From the NCBI GenBank assembly GCA_017439185.1, contig JAFRTM010000016.1:1-39360 (forward strand): a stretch of 39,360 bases of DNA, in the 5' to 3' direction. This DNA comes from Bacteroidales bacterium (GTDB taxonomy: Bacteria; Bacteroidota; Bacteroidia; Bacteroidales; P3). Shown piece after piece: positions 32,624 to 39,360 of the stretch. The notes below the pieces were generated by a model, which was not told the DNA's origin, did not search any database, and saw nothing but the letters and a program-made list of their open reading frames with translations. Both the position numbers and the translations under genes were made by a program. Position 1 is the first letter of the stretch. The number at the start of each line of letters is the position of its first letter.

Positions 32624-34000
32624 ATGGCAAACGAAGATGATTTCTACCATTCGCTGGAAATTGACCATGACCTCTGCATCGGCTGCTCCCACTGCATGAA
32701 GATTTGCCCCACCGAGGCTATCCGCATCAGGGACGGGAAGGCTTGGATTCAGGGCGGCCGCTGCATCGACTGTGGCATTTGCTACAAGGACTGCCCCTCG
32801 AAGGCTATATATATCAAGCAGGACGACTTCGACGAGATTCAGAAGTACCCCCACAGCGTGGCGCTGGTCCCCGCGGTCTTTCTGGGTCAGTTCCCCGACG
32901 AGATCAGGGTCAGCCGCATATATGCCGCCCTCAAGGATCTGGGCTTTCGCCACGTCTTCGAGGTGGAAAGTTCGGCGCTCATATACGCCGAGGCCAAGAA
33001 CCGTTACGCCCGCGAGAATACCGACAAGGAACCGCTGATTTCGAGTTTCTGCCCGGCTATCGTTCGCCTCATCCAGGTGAAATATCCGGCTCTGGCTGAC
33101 AATATCATCCCGCTGAAGGCTCCTCTGGACATCAGCGCTATCTATGCTCTCAAAACTCTCACCGACCAGAAGATACCTCGTAAGGAAATCGGCATTTTCT
33201 ACGTGACTCCTTGCGCTGCCAAGATCGCGGCGGTAAAGCAGCCGGTAGGGGAGCGCAAATCTATAATCGACGGCGTCATCAATATGGACTCGCTCTATAA
33301 CCGCGTCTTCAAAAAGATCAAGGAGCAGGGCAAGGACTACGTTTTCCCTCCGCTCAAGACTCCGCGCCTCACGGCCGACGCCATACTCTCCACCCTCACC
33401 AACGGTGAACGCCGTATCTGTATGGCTAAGCGTAGCTACGCCATCGACGGAATCGAGAACGTCATGGACTTCCTGGAAAAACTGGAAAACGACGAGATCG
33501 AGGGAGTGGAATTCCTCGAGCTCAGAGCTTGTGACCAGTCGTGCGCCGGAGCTACTCTCTCTTGCGAGAACCGCTTCCTCTGTAGCGAGCGTATGTATGG
33601 CCGTGCCCGCAAGGCCGCCGAACGCGAACGAAATGGCGAGGTGCCGCGCAGCCAGGAGATGGAAAGCCAGAAGGAGTATCTCATAGAGTGCAGCGGCGTC
33701 GAGGCGGTGCAGCCTCGCTCTATGATGGTCCTCGACAAGGACATCGCCAAGGCTCTGGAGAAGATGGAGAAGATCAGGCGCGTGAAAGCCAACCTGCCGC
33801 ATATCGACTGCGGTCTCTGCGGCGCTCCCACTTGCGACGCTCTCGCCACTGACTACGTGATGGGCACCGCCGAACTGGAAAACTGTGTCTTCTACCAGCG
33901 CCACTTGGAGGAACAAGGGAAAATGCTGCCGGAGGAAAGCCTGGGCAAAATGCAGCAGATATGGGGCGAAGACAGAATTTCGGAAAAGATAAAGGAATAG
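32624..34000 (+). CDS. HydS-like sensory [FeFe]-hydrogenase homologue
   Basis: A 458-residue iron-sulfur protein. Two N-terminal [4Fe-4S] motifs (CIGCSHCMKICP, 18-29; CIDCGICYKDCP, 47-58) precede a hydrogenase large-subunit core. The H-cluster loops are altered: L1 is SSFCPA (Cys143 kept, the neighbouring proton-transfer Cys replaced by Phe, and no Trp), L2 is TPCAAK (Cys197), and L3 is RACDQSC (Cys303, Cys307). A C-terminal Fe-S motif follows (DCGLCGAPTC plus Cys421). All four cluster-ligating Cys are kept, so an H-cluster could bind, but L1 resembles sensory rather than catalytic enzymes (compare TSCCPGW in hydA here). The PAS domain common in HydS proteins is absent. It probably senses H2 or redox state and signals through the adjacent ATPases. 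Confidence 0.82.
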   Translation: MANEDDFYHSLEIDHDLCIGCSHCMKICPTEAIRIRDGKAWIQGGRCIDCGICYKDCPSKAIYIKQDDFDEIQKYPHSVALVPAVFLGQFPDEIRVSRIYAALKDLGFRHVFEVESSALIYAEAKNRYARENTDKEPLISSFCPAIVRLIQVKYPALADNIIPLKAPLDISAIYALKTLTDQKIPRKEIGIFYVTPCAAKIAAVKQPVGERKSIIDGVINMDSLYNRVFKKIKEQGKDYVFPPLKTPRLTADAILSTLTNGERRICMAKRSYAIDGIENVMDFLEKLENDEIEGVEFLELRACDQSCAGATLSCENRFLCSERMYGRARKAAERERNGEVPRSQEMESQKEYLIECSGVEAVQPRSMMVLDKDIAKALEKMEKIRRVKANLPHIDCGLCGAPTCDALATDYVMGTAELENCVFYQRHLEEQGKMLPEESLGKMQQIWGEDRISEKIKE

Positions 34001-34024
34001 AAAGAAAATAAAAAATCATAAACA

Positions 34025-34357
34025 ATGAAAGTAAAAGAACTTGTAGAGAAACTGAACCTGAAAGTGCTGTCCGGCGAAAGTGGCCTGGACCGTGAGATCG
34101 AAGGATGCTATGTGAGCGACCTCCTGAGCGACGTGATGGGTAACGCCGAGATGGGCAATGTCTGGGTTACCTTGCAGACTCATAAGAACGTGATGGCTAT
34201 CGCCTCACTGAAGGAGCTGGCTTGTGTGATACTGGTCAAGAACCAGCAGGCTGCCGAAGACACTCTCGAGCAAAGCAACGAGGAGGGAATTCCGTTCCTC
34301 TCCACCACGATGCAGACCTTCGAGACCGCCGGTAAGATTTACGAACTGTTGAAATAA
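34025..34357 (+). CDS. DRTGG-domain protein (second)
   Basis: A 110-residue stand-alone DRTGG-type protein (KVKELVEKLNLKVLSG, then YVSDLLSDVMGNAEMG, then the ACVILVKN core). It is homologous to the gene at 31834 but diverged, and the two flank the ATPase and HydS-like genes. They may act as a pair that binds the same ligand or each other. It starts 24 bases after the HydS-like gene and ends 11 before the PHP gene. Confidence 0.8.
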   Translation: MKVKELVEKLNLKVLSGESGLDREIEGCYVSDLLSDVMGNAEMGNVWVTLQTHKNVMAIASLKELACVILVKNQQAAEDTLEQSNEEGIPFLSTTMQTFETAGKIYELLK

Positions 34358-34368
34358 CACTCCATAAC

Positions 34369-35139
34369 GTGGAAAGCGGACTCCACCCATATAAGGCCGA
34401 CCTCCATATCCACACGGTACTTTCTCCCTGTGGCGACTTGGAGATGAGCCCTATCAATATTGTGAACCGGGCCCTGGAACGGGGCTTGGACATGATCGCT
34501 GTCACCGACCACAACACCACACGTCAGGTAAAGGTGACGCAAAAAATCGGGCGCGACAAGGGCCTCTTTGTGCTCGGCGGGGTGGAGGTGACTTCCCAGG
34601 AAGAGGCTCACTGTCTCGCCTATTTCCCCGACGACGAGAAACTAGACCGCTTCCAGCTCTTCCTCGACGAGCACCTGCCGAAGATACCTAACGACGAAGA
34701 CCGCTTCGGCTATCAGCTGATCGTTGACGAAAACGAGGAGATCGTCGGCGAGGAGGAATATCATCTGCTGAACGCCATCGATGTTGATATCGACGGCATA
34801 TATGAGGAGGTCCACCGTATCGGCGGCCTCTTCATACCGGCTCACGTCAACAAGGGGACCACGTCGCTGATGAGCCAGCTGGGCTTTGTGCCGCCGGACC
34901 TGAAGGCCGATGGCATCGAGATTAACCGCTTCACCACGAAAGAGGAATTCCTCAAGAAATTCGCCTACCTCAAGCGCTTCTCATTCATCACAGACAGCGA
35001 CGCCCACTTTGTGGACAATATCGCCGACGTGTACAACGTCATATATATGAAACACCGGACTTATGACGAGTTCCGCCTGGCGCTGCTCGGCGAAGAGGGC
35101 AGGTGGATTGACACAATGGCATTCAGAACGAAACAGTAA
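34369..35139 (+). CDS. PHP-domain phosphoesterase
   Basis: A 256-residue protein of the PHP superfamily of metal-dependent phosphoesterases. It shows DLHIHTVLSPCGDLEM (11-26) with the first His pair, AVTDHN (about 44-49), IPAHVNKG and TDSDAHF near the C-terminus, which supply the remaining metal ligands. It starts with GTG: no ATG in frame lies before the essential HIH motif. The substrate is unknown. In hydrogenase clusters such proteins travel with the DRTGG and ATPase genes, which suggests a role in signalling, perhaps cleaving a phosphorylated effector. Confidence 0.82.
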   Translation: MESGLHPYKADLHIHTVLSPCGDLEMSPINIVNRALERGLDMIAVTDHNTTRQVKVTQKIGRDKGLFVLGGVEVTSQEEAHCLAYFPDDEKLDRFQLFLDEHLPKIPNDEDRFGYQLIVDENEEIVGEEEYHLLNAIDVDIDGIYEEVHRIGGLFIPAHVNKGTTSLMSQLGFVPPDLKADGIEINRFTTKEEFLKKFAYLKRFSFITDSDAHFVDNIADVYNVIYMKHRTYDEFRLALLGEEGRWIDTMAFRTKQ

Positions 35140-35145
35140 CAGAAT

Positions 35146-35694
35146 ATGAAAGAACTATCGTTGCACGTTTACGACCTGATGGAGAACTCGACGGCTGCCG
35201 AGTCCTCGCTCATCAAGCTTACCATTACCGACTCGATAGTGAACAACAAGTTCCACTTCAAAATCGAAGACAACGGGAAGGGTATGACCCCCGAGTTTAT
35301 GGCCAGGGTGACTGACCCCTACACCACCACTCGTACCACCCGCAAAGTGGGCCTTGGGCTCCCGCTGATTAAGATGAATACCGAAAACTGCAACGGGGGA
35401 ATGTCTCTCGAGAGCGAGGTGGGGAAAGGCACGACTCTGCAGTTCTGGTTTCAGCACAACCACTGGGATCGTCCTCCGATGGGCGACTTGGCCGGCACGA
35501 TAGTTATGCTGGTCTCGCAGCACGAGGACATCCACTTTGTCATAAAATATGTCACCGACCAGGACGAGTTCGTCTTTGACACCGACGAGGTCAAGGAGGC
35601 TCTCGGCGGAATGTCAATGAACGACCTCTCGATAATACGGTACCTGAAAGAGATGATCGCCGAAAACCTGAAAGCTATTGGAGCCAACGAGTAG
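35146..35694 (+). CDS. GHKL ATPase (histidine-kinase-like, no sensor)
   Basis: A 182-residue protein with a GHKL ATPase domain: N box DLMENSTAAESS (10-21), G1 DNGKGMTP (42-49), and G2 GLGLPL (69-74) followed by GKGTTLQFWF. A C-terminal extension (about 110-182; GDLAGTIVMLVSQHEDIHFVIKYV) has no recognised family. It lacks a phospho-accepting His domain and a sensor domain, so it depends on partners. It lies six bases after the PHP gene and ends the sensor module. Confidence 0.82.
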   Translation: MKELSLHVYDLMENSTAAESSLIKLTITDSIVNNKFHFKIEDNGKGMTPEFMARVTDPYTTTRTTRKVGLGLPLIKMNTENCNGGMSLESEVGKGTTLQFWFQHNHWDRPPMGDLAGTIVMLVSQHEDIHFVIKYVTDQDEFVFDTDEVKEALGGMSMNDLSIIRYLKEMIAENLKAIGANE

Positions 35695-35781
35695 CAGGAG
35701 ATGCCGAAAGTGCTAATTGTTTATCAGTCAGTATAGTGTGTGTGAAGAAGTGCGCTATTAAAAAATATTTTTATAAAAAAG

Positions 35782-35838
35782 TTTGCAGATAAATAAAAAA
35801 AGAGTATATTTGCAAAGTCGGACATTCTGTCGGAATGT
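35782..35838 (+). promoter_or_regulatory. promoter and candidate operator of the catalytic hydrogenase genes
   Basis: TTTG (35782-35785), exactly 19 bases, TATATTTG (35805-35812): a perfect Bacteroidota promoter. Just downstream, near the expected start site, ACATTC (35822-35827) and GAATGT (35833-35838) form an inverted repeat around TGTCG, and GTCGGA occurs twice there. A regulator could control start or early elongation here. Confidence 0.75.
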
Positions 35839-35903
35839 ACGTAAATTATTAATAGTAAGTTAAATATAAATATTAATCCACAAAACGTAAAGGAGATTAC
35901 ACA

Positions 35904-36299
35904 ATGACAAAAGTAAAATCATTGGCAGACCTCAAAGCCATGAGAGAAAAACTCCAGACTAACCTTGACGTGCGCGAGAAGGCTGAAAATCCAGAGTCCT
36001 TGGTGCAGATTAAGGTGGCTATGGCTACGTGCGGTATCGCCGCCGGCGCCAAACAGGTAATGGAGCACATGATGCAGAAAGCCGAGGAACTCGGTATTCA
36101 GGCAGTGTTCACACAGACAGGTTGCATGGGATATTGCCACGCAGAACCCACCCTGGAAGTGCGCGTACCCGGTAAAGAACCCCTCGTGTTCGGCCACGTC
36201 GACAACGACCGTGCTGACGAAATCCTCACCAAGTATGTCCAGAACGGTGAGCTCGTAGAGGGCATCATCCCCGTGAACTACGAAACAATTGATAAATAA
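35904..36299 (+). CDS. [2Fe-2S] ferredoxin-like hydrogenase subunit
   Basis: A 131-residue protein with a helical N-terminus (about 1-37) and a thioredoxin-like ferredoxin domain. Cys residues are seen in ATCGIAAGAKQV and TGCMGYC, so three of the four classic ligands are evident and the first pair is reduced to one. This matches the small ferredoxin-like protein (HydD type) encoded beside hydB in related hydrogenase loci, not the longer NuoE-like HydC. It should pass electrons within or near the HydAB complex. AAAGGAG lies upstream at a usable distance. Confidence 0.8.
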   Translation: MTKVKSLADLKAMREKLQTNLDVREKAENPESLVQIKVAMATCGIAAGAKQVMEHMMQKAEELGIQAVFTQTGCMGYCHAEPTLEVRVPGKEPLVFGHVDNDRADEILTKYVQNGELVEGIIPVNYETIDK

Positions 36300-36401
36300 T
36301 TTTTTTAAGCTATGAGCTGTAAGTTGTGAGTTTTAAGTCATCTTCGCGACTTGTGAAAACTACTTGAAATTCAAAACCCAAAGCTTAAAACTAGAAAAGA
36401 T
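36300..36401. repeat. heptad-repeat inverted element between hydrogenase genes
   Basis: The left arm runs in 7-base steps (TATGAGC, TGTAAGT, TGTGAGT, TTTAAGT). The right arm also runs in 7-base steps (TCAAAAC, CCAAAGC, TTAAAAC) and is roughly the reverse complement. TTTTAAGCT and AGCTTAAAA pair at the outer ends, and AGTTTT-AAGTC and GACTT-AAAACT pair inside. It would fold into a long hairpin in the mRNA between the ferredoxin-like and hydB genes. Confidence 0.7.
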
Positions 36402-38216
36402 ATGGCAAAATACAAAATGCACATACTGATCTGCGGCGGCACGGGTTGCAAATCCTCCAACAGCCTCGAGATCATTGACACCTTCAAAAGCGTTCTCGCT
36501 GAGAAGAACCTCGCTGAAGAAGTACAGGTTATCAAGACCGGTTGCTTTGGCTTCTGCGAGAAAGGACCCATCGTGAAGATTATGCCCGACAACACCTTCT
36601 ACACACAGGTGAAGCCGGAAAACGTGACTCGTATCGTTGAGGAGCACATCATCAAAGGACGTAAGGTTCCTGAGCTACTCTACACCAACCCTGAGAACAA
36701 GGAGCACGTCAGCGATTCCAAACACATGGACTTCTACCGCAAACAAATACGTATCGCTCTGCGTAACTGCGGATTCGTAGATCCTGAGAACATCGACGAG
36801 AGCATAGCCCGCGGTGGTTATGAGGCTCTCGCAAAGTGCTTGACGGAGATGACTCCCGAGCAGGTTGTCGACGTGATAACCAAGTCGGGTCTCCGCGGCC
36901 GTGGCGGTGCTGGTTTCCCCACCGGCGTGAAGTGGGGCCTCTGCGCCAAGAACAAGGCCGAACAGAAATATATCATCTGCAATGCCGACGAGGGTGACCC
37001 CGGCGCATTCATGGACCGTTCCGTACTGGAAGGCGACCCCAACTGTATCGTTGAGGCTATGGCCATCGGCGGTTACGCTATCGGTGCCACCAAGGGTCTT
37101 ATCTATATCCGTGCAGAGTATCCTCTCGCTATCGACCGTCTGAAGATAGCTATCCGTCAGGCCCGCGAGTACGGCCTCCTCGGTGAGAACATCCTCGGCA
37201 GCGGTTTCAACTTCGACATCGAGCTCCGCTACGGTGCCGGAGCTTTCGTCTGCGGTGAGGAGACTGCTCTGATCCACTCCATGGAAGGTATGCGTGGCGA
37301 GCCTACCCTGAAACCTCCGTTCCCGGCTGTGAAGGGTTACATGGGCATGCCTTCGAACGTGAACAACGTCGAGACCTTCGCCAACATTCCTATCATCATC
37401 ACCAAGGGTGCCGACTGGTTCCGCACCATCGGTACTGAGAAATCTCCCGGAACCAAGGTATTCGCTCTGGCTGGCCAGATCAACAACGTGGGTCTTATCG
37501 AGGTTCCTATGGGCATCACCCTGCGTGAGATCATCTACGAGATCGGCGGCGGTATCAAGGACGGCAAACAGTTCAAGGCCGTTCAGACCGGTGGTCCTTC
37601 GGGCGGATGCTTGACTGCCAAGCACCTCGACACCGAGATCGACTACGACAGCCTCGTGGCTGCTGGCTCTATGATGGGCTCCGGCGGTATGGTTGTTATG
37701 GACGAGACCTCCTGTATGCCGGCTATCGCCAAGTTCTACCTCGAGTTCACCTGCGAGGAGAGCTGCGGTAAGTGCACCCCCTGCCGTGTTGGTAACAAGC
37801 GCCTCTGCGAGCTGCTTGAAAAGATCACCGACGGCCGTGGTACCATGGAAGACCTCCAGGCTCTGCGTAACCTCGCTGCCGTTATCAAGGACAGCGCTCT
37901 ATGCGGCCTCGGTCAGACTTCGCCGAACCCGGTTCTCTCTACTCTCGACAACTTCTGGGACGAGTATGTTGAGCACGTTGTTGACAAGAAATGTCGTGCT
38001 GGCGTCTGCAAGAAACTCATGCAGTATGTCATCGACCGCGAGAAGTGCATCGGCTGCGGCAAGTGCGCCAAGGGATGCCCGGTCGAGGCTATCAGCAAAA
38101 CGGACTACACTGCACCTGGTCACAAACTGCCTTCGATGGAAATCGACGCTACGAAGTGCATCAAGTGCGGCGCTTGCATCAACAACTGCAAATTCGGTGC
38201 AATTTCTGTTAAATAA
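36402..38216 (+). CDS. hydB: electron-bifurcating hydrogenase, NADH-binding subunit
   Basis: A 604-residue flavoprotein. The N-terminal [2Fe-2S] thioredoxin-like domain (Cys11, 16, 48, 52) is followed by the NuoF-like FMN/NADH domain (GRGGAGFPTGVKW, about 166-178; ICNADEGDPGAFMDR; FVCGEETALIHSMEG) and the NuoF C-terminal [4Fe-4S] site (SCGKCTPCRVG, 454-464, plus Cys501). Two more [4Fe-4S] motifs end the protein (CIGCGKCAKGCP, 549-560; CIKCGACINNC, 586-596). This domain order and length are those of HydB in HydABC complexes, where the flavin splits electrons between NAD and ferredoxin. It is cytosolic. hydA follows after 35 bases. Confidence 0.93.
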   Translation: MAKYKMHILICGGTGCKSSNSLEIIDTFKSVLAEKNLAEEVQVIKTGCFGFCEKGPIVKIMPDNTFYTQVKPENVTRIVEEHIIKGRKVPELLYTNPENKEHVSDSKHMDFYRKQIRIALRNCGFVDPENIDESIARGGYEALAKCLTEMTPEQVVDVITKSGLRGRGGAGFPTGVKWGLCAKNKAEQKYIICNADEGDPGAFMDRSVLEGDPNCIVEAMAIGGYAIGATKGLIYIRAEYPLAIDRLKIAIRQAREYGLLGENILGSGFNFDIELRYGAGAFVCGEETALIHSMEGMRGEPTLKPPFPAVKGYMGMPSNVNNVETFANIPIIITKGADWFRTIGTEKSPGTKVFALAGQINNVGLIEVPMGITLREIIYEIGGGIKDGKQFKAVQTGGPSGGCLTAKHLDTEIDYDSLVAAGSMMGSGGMVVMDETSCMPAIAKFYLEFTCEESCGKCTPCRVGNKRLCELLEKITDGRGTMEDLQALRNLAAVIKDSALCGLGQTSPNPVLSTLDNFWDEYVEHVVDKKCRAGVCKKLMQYVIDREKCIGCGKCAKGCPVEAISKTDYTAPGHKLPSMEIDATKCIKCGACINNCKFGAISVK

Positions 38217-38251
38217 TCTATTTGAATACAGAATTTAAAAGAAAACAAACA

Positions 38252-39360
38252 ATGATTAACGTAACAATAGATCATAAAGCGATTCAGGTCCCCGAAGGCA
38301 CCACTATTCTGAAAGCTGCCCGCATGGCCGGTATCGATATCCCGACGCTCTGCTATTTCGAGCTCGACGGAATGAAATTTGAAAACAAACCTGGCGGATG
38401 CCGCGTCTGCATGGTTGAGGTAGTAAAAGACTTCAACGGCAAGCCGCGCCGCAACCTCGCCCCCGCTTGCGCTACCGACTGCGTCGAGGGCATGGAGGTC
38501 CTCACCGCCTCTCCGCGTGCTTTGAACGCTCGCAAAACCGTCGTTGAGCTTATCCTCAGCGACCACCCGAACGACTGCCTCCAGTGCGAGAAGAGCGGCG
38601 ACTGCGAACTCCAGTCTCTCGCTGCTCGCATGGGCATCCGCGAAATTCCTTTCAAAGGCGCTCAATCCACCTACAAGAAAGACAGCACTCTCAGCGTCTA
38701 TCGCGACATGGACAAGTGCGTTTACTGCCGTCGTTGCGAAGAGATGTGCAACAAGTTCCAGAGCGTTGGCGCCCTCAGCGGCGTGAACCGTGGCTTCCCC
38801 TCAGTCGTTTCTCCCGCTTTCGAGCAGAAACTGGGCGACAGCTCCTGCGTCAACTGCGGCCAGTGCGTACAGGTCTGCCCCGTGGGTGCTCTCACTCTCG
38901 TTGACAACATCAAGGACGTCCTCAAGGCTATCGCCGACCCGACCAAGAAAGTCGTCGTCCAGACCGCTCCCGCCGTCCGCGTCGCTCTCGGTGAAGAGTT
39001 TGGCATGGAACCTGGCTCGATCGTAACTGGCAAGATGGCTGCAGGCCTCCGTCGTCTCGGTTTCGACTATGTCTTCGACACCGACTGGAGCGCCGACCTC
39101 ACCATCATGGAAGAGGGCACCGAGCTCCTCAACCGTGTGAAGGCCTTCCTCGCTGGCGACAAGAACGTCAAGTTGCCTCAGTTCACCAGCTGCTGCCCCG
39201 GTTGGGTTACCTTCTACGAGAAGAACTTCCCCGACCTGCTTGAATATCCTTCGACAGCCAAGTCGCCTCAGCAGATGTTCGGCGCTGTCACCAAGAACTA
39301 CTTCGCCAACAAGATTGGTGTGAAACGCGAAGACATCGTCTGCGTCTCCATCATGCCGTG
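38252..39360 (+). CDS. hydA: [FeFe]-hydrogenase catalytic subunit (5' part)
   Basis: The first 369 residues are present; the gene runs off the right edge. The enzyme makes or consumes H2 at the H-cluster. In order: a plant-type [2Fe-2S] domain (Cys34, Cys50, Cys53, Cys73), the His-Cys3 [4Fe-4S] site (His105, Cys109, Cys112, Cys118), two [4Fe-4S] motifs (CVYCRRCEEMC, 156-166; CVNCGQCVQVCP, 199-210), then the hydrogenase core with the intact L1 loop TSCCPGW (312-318). The sequence stops within L2 at SIMP, one residue before its Cys. This modular form with hydB next to it fits the trimeric, electron-bifurcating type (group A3). It should need HydE, HydF and HydG maturases, which are not in the window. 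Confidence 0.93.
   Translation, partial: MINVTIDHKAIQVPEGTTILKAARMAGIDIPTLCYFELDGMKFENKPGGCRVCMVEVVKDFNGKPRRNLAPACATDCVEGMEVLTASPRALNARKTVVELILSDHPNDCLQCEKSGDCELQSLAARMGIREIPFKGAQSTYKKDSTLSVYRDMDKCVYCRRCEEMCNKFQSVGALSGVNRGFPSVVSPAFEQKLGDSSCVNCGQCVQVCPVGALTLVDNIKDVLKAIADPTKKVVVQTAPAVRVALGEEFGMEPGSIVTGKMAAGLRRLGFDYVFDTDWSADLTIMEEGTELLNRVKAFLAGDKNVKLPQFTSCCPGWVTFYEKNFPDLLEYPSTAKSPQQMFGAVTKNYFANKIGVKREDIVCVSIMP

Noticed and set aside
32549-33916. 455-codon open frame antisense to the HydS-like gene
   Set aside because: The plus-strand frame has clear Fe-S motifs and operon spacing; the antisense translation has neither.
32624-34000. HydS-like gene as the main catalytic hydrogenase
   Set aside because: The L1 loop lacks the second Cys and the Trp, while hydA downstream has an intact TSCCPGW.

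Overview
The window reads as chromosomal DNA of a fairly GC-rich, uncultured-type member of the Bacteroidales (Bacteroidota). Support: a TonB-dependent receptor with an N-terminal carboxypeptidase-like domain, type IX secretion (T9SS) C-terminal sorting domains, C10 (streptopain/interpain) proteases, a BACON domain, a DUF6266 protein, an rSAM-associated lipoprotein, and several promoters with the Bacteroidota signature TTTG-N19/20-TAnnTTTG. I cannot name a genus. No rRNA, tRNA or CRISPR array was recognised.

Layout. 1-696 (minus): a FlK-like thioesterase and a GH29 alpha-L-fucosidase lipoprotein cut by the left edge. 755-4297 (plus): promoter, holA, TonB-dependent receptor, terminator. 4439-5077 (minus): DUF6266 protein. 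About 5230-9811 (plus): an accessory island with strikingly G-rich coding strands, three unrecognised genes and a large primase-helicase (AEP primase, zinc-binding segment, RecA/DnaB-like ATPase). Its control region has GGTGGACGG repeats, a 14-bp palindrome and GC-rich hairpins between genes. 10125-12297 (minus): iorB and iorA for indolepyruvate:ferredoxin oxidoreductase. 12481-22100 (minus): a head-to-tail array read from one clear promoter at 22135. It has three C10 cysteine proteases, two unrecognised secreted proteins, a CNNM/CBS membrane protein and an MBL-fold hydrolase. A 229-bp sorting-domain module is 98% identical between two otherwise unrelated genes. 22262-27144 (minus): an exporter operon (TolC-like, HlyD-like, two ABC-2 permeases) without an ATPase gene. 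27314-30107 (minus): SF1 Upf1-like helicase, rSAM-type lipoprotein and a small lipoprotein. 30474-31667 (plus): a WG-repeat protein.

31834 to the right end (plus) is the most coherent system: an [FeFe]-hydrogenase locus. Six genes form a putative H2- or redox-sensing module (DRTGG, anti-sigma-type ATPase, HydS-like hydrogenase homologue with an altered H-cluster loop, DRTGG, PHP phosphoesterase, GHKL ATPase). A separate strong promoter then drives a [2Fe-2S] ferredoxin-like protein, NuoF-like hydB and catalytic hydA (truncated by the window end). The likely arrangement is that the module senses H2 or electron-carrier state and controls an electron-bifurcating hydrogenase. The flanking iorAB genes also exchange electrons with ferredoxin, which fits a fermentative anaerobe.
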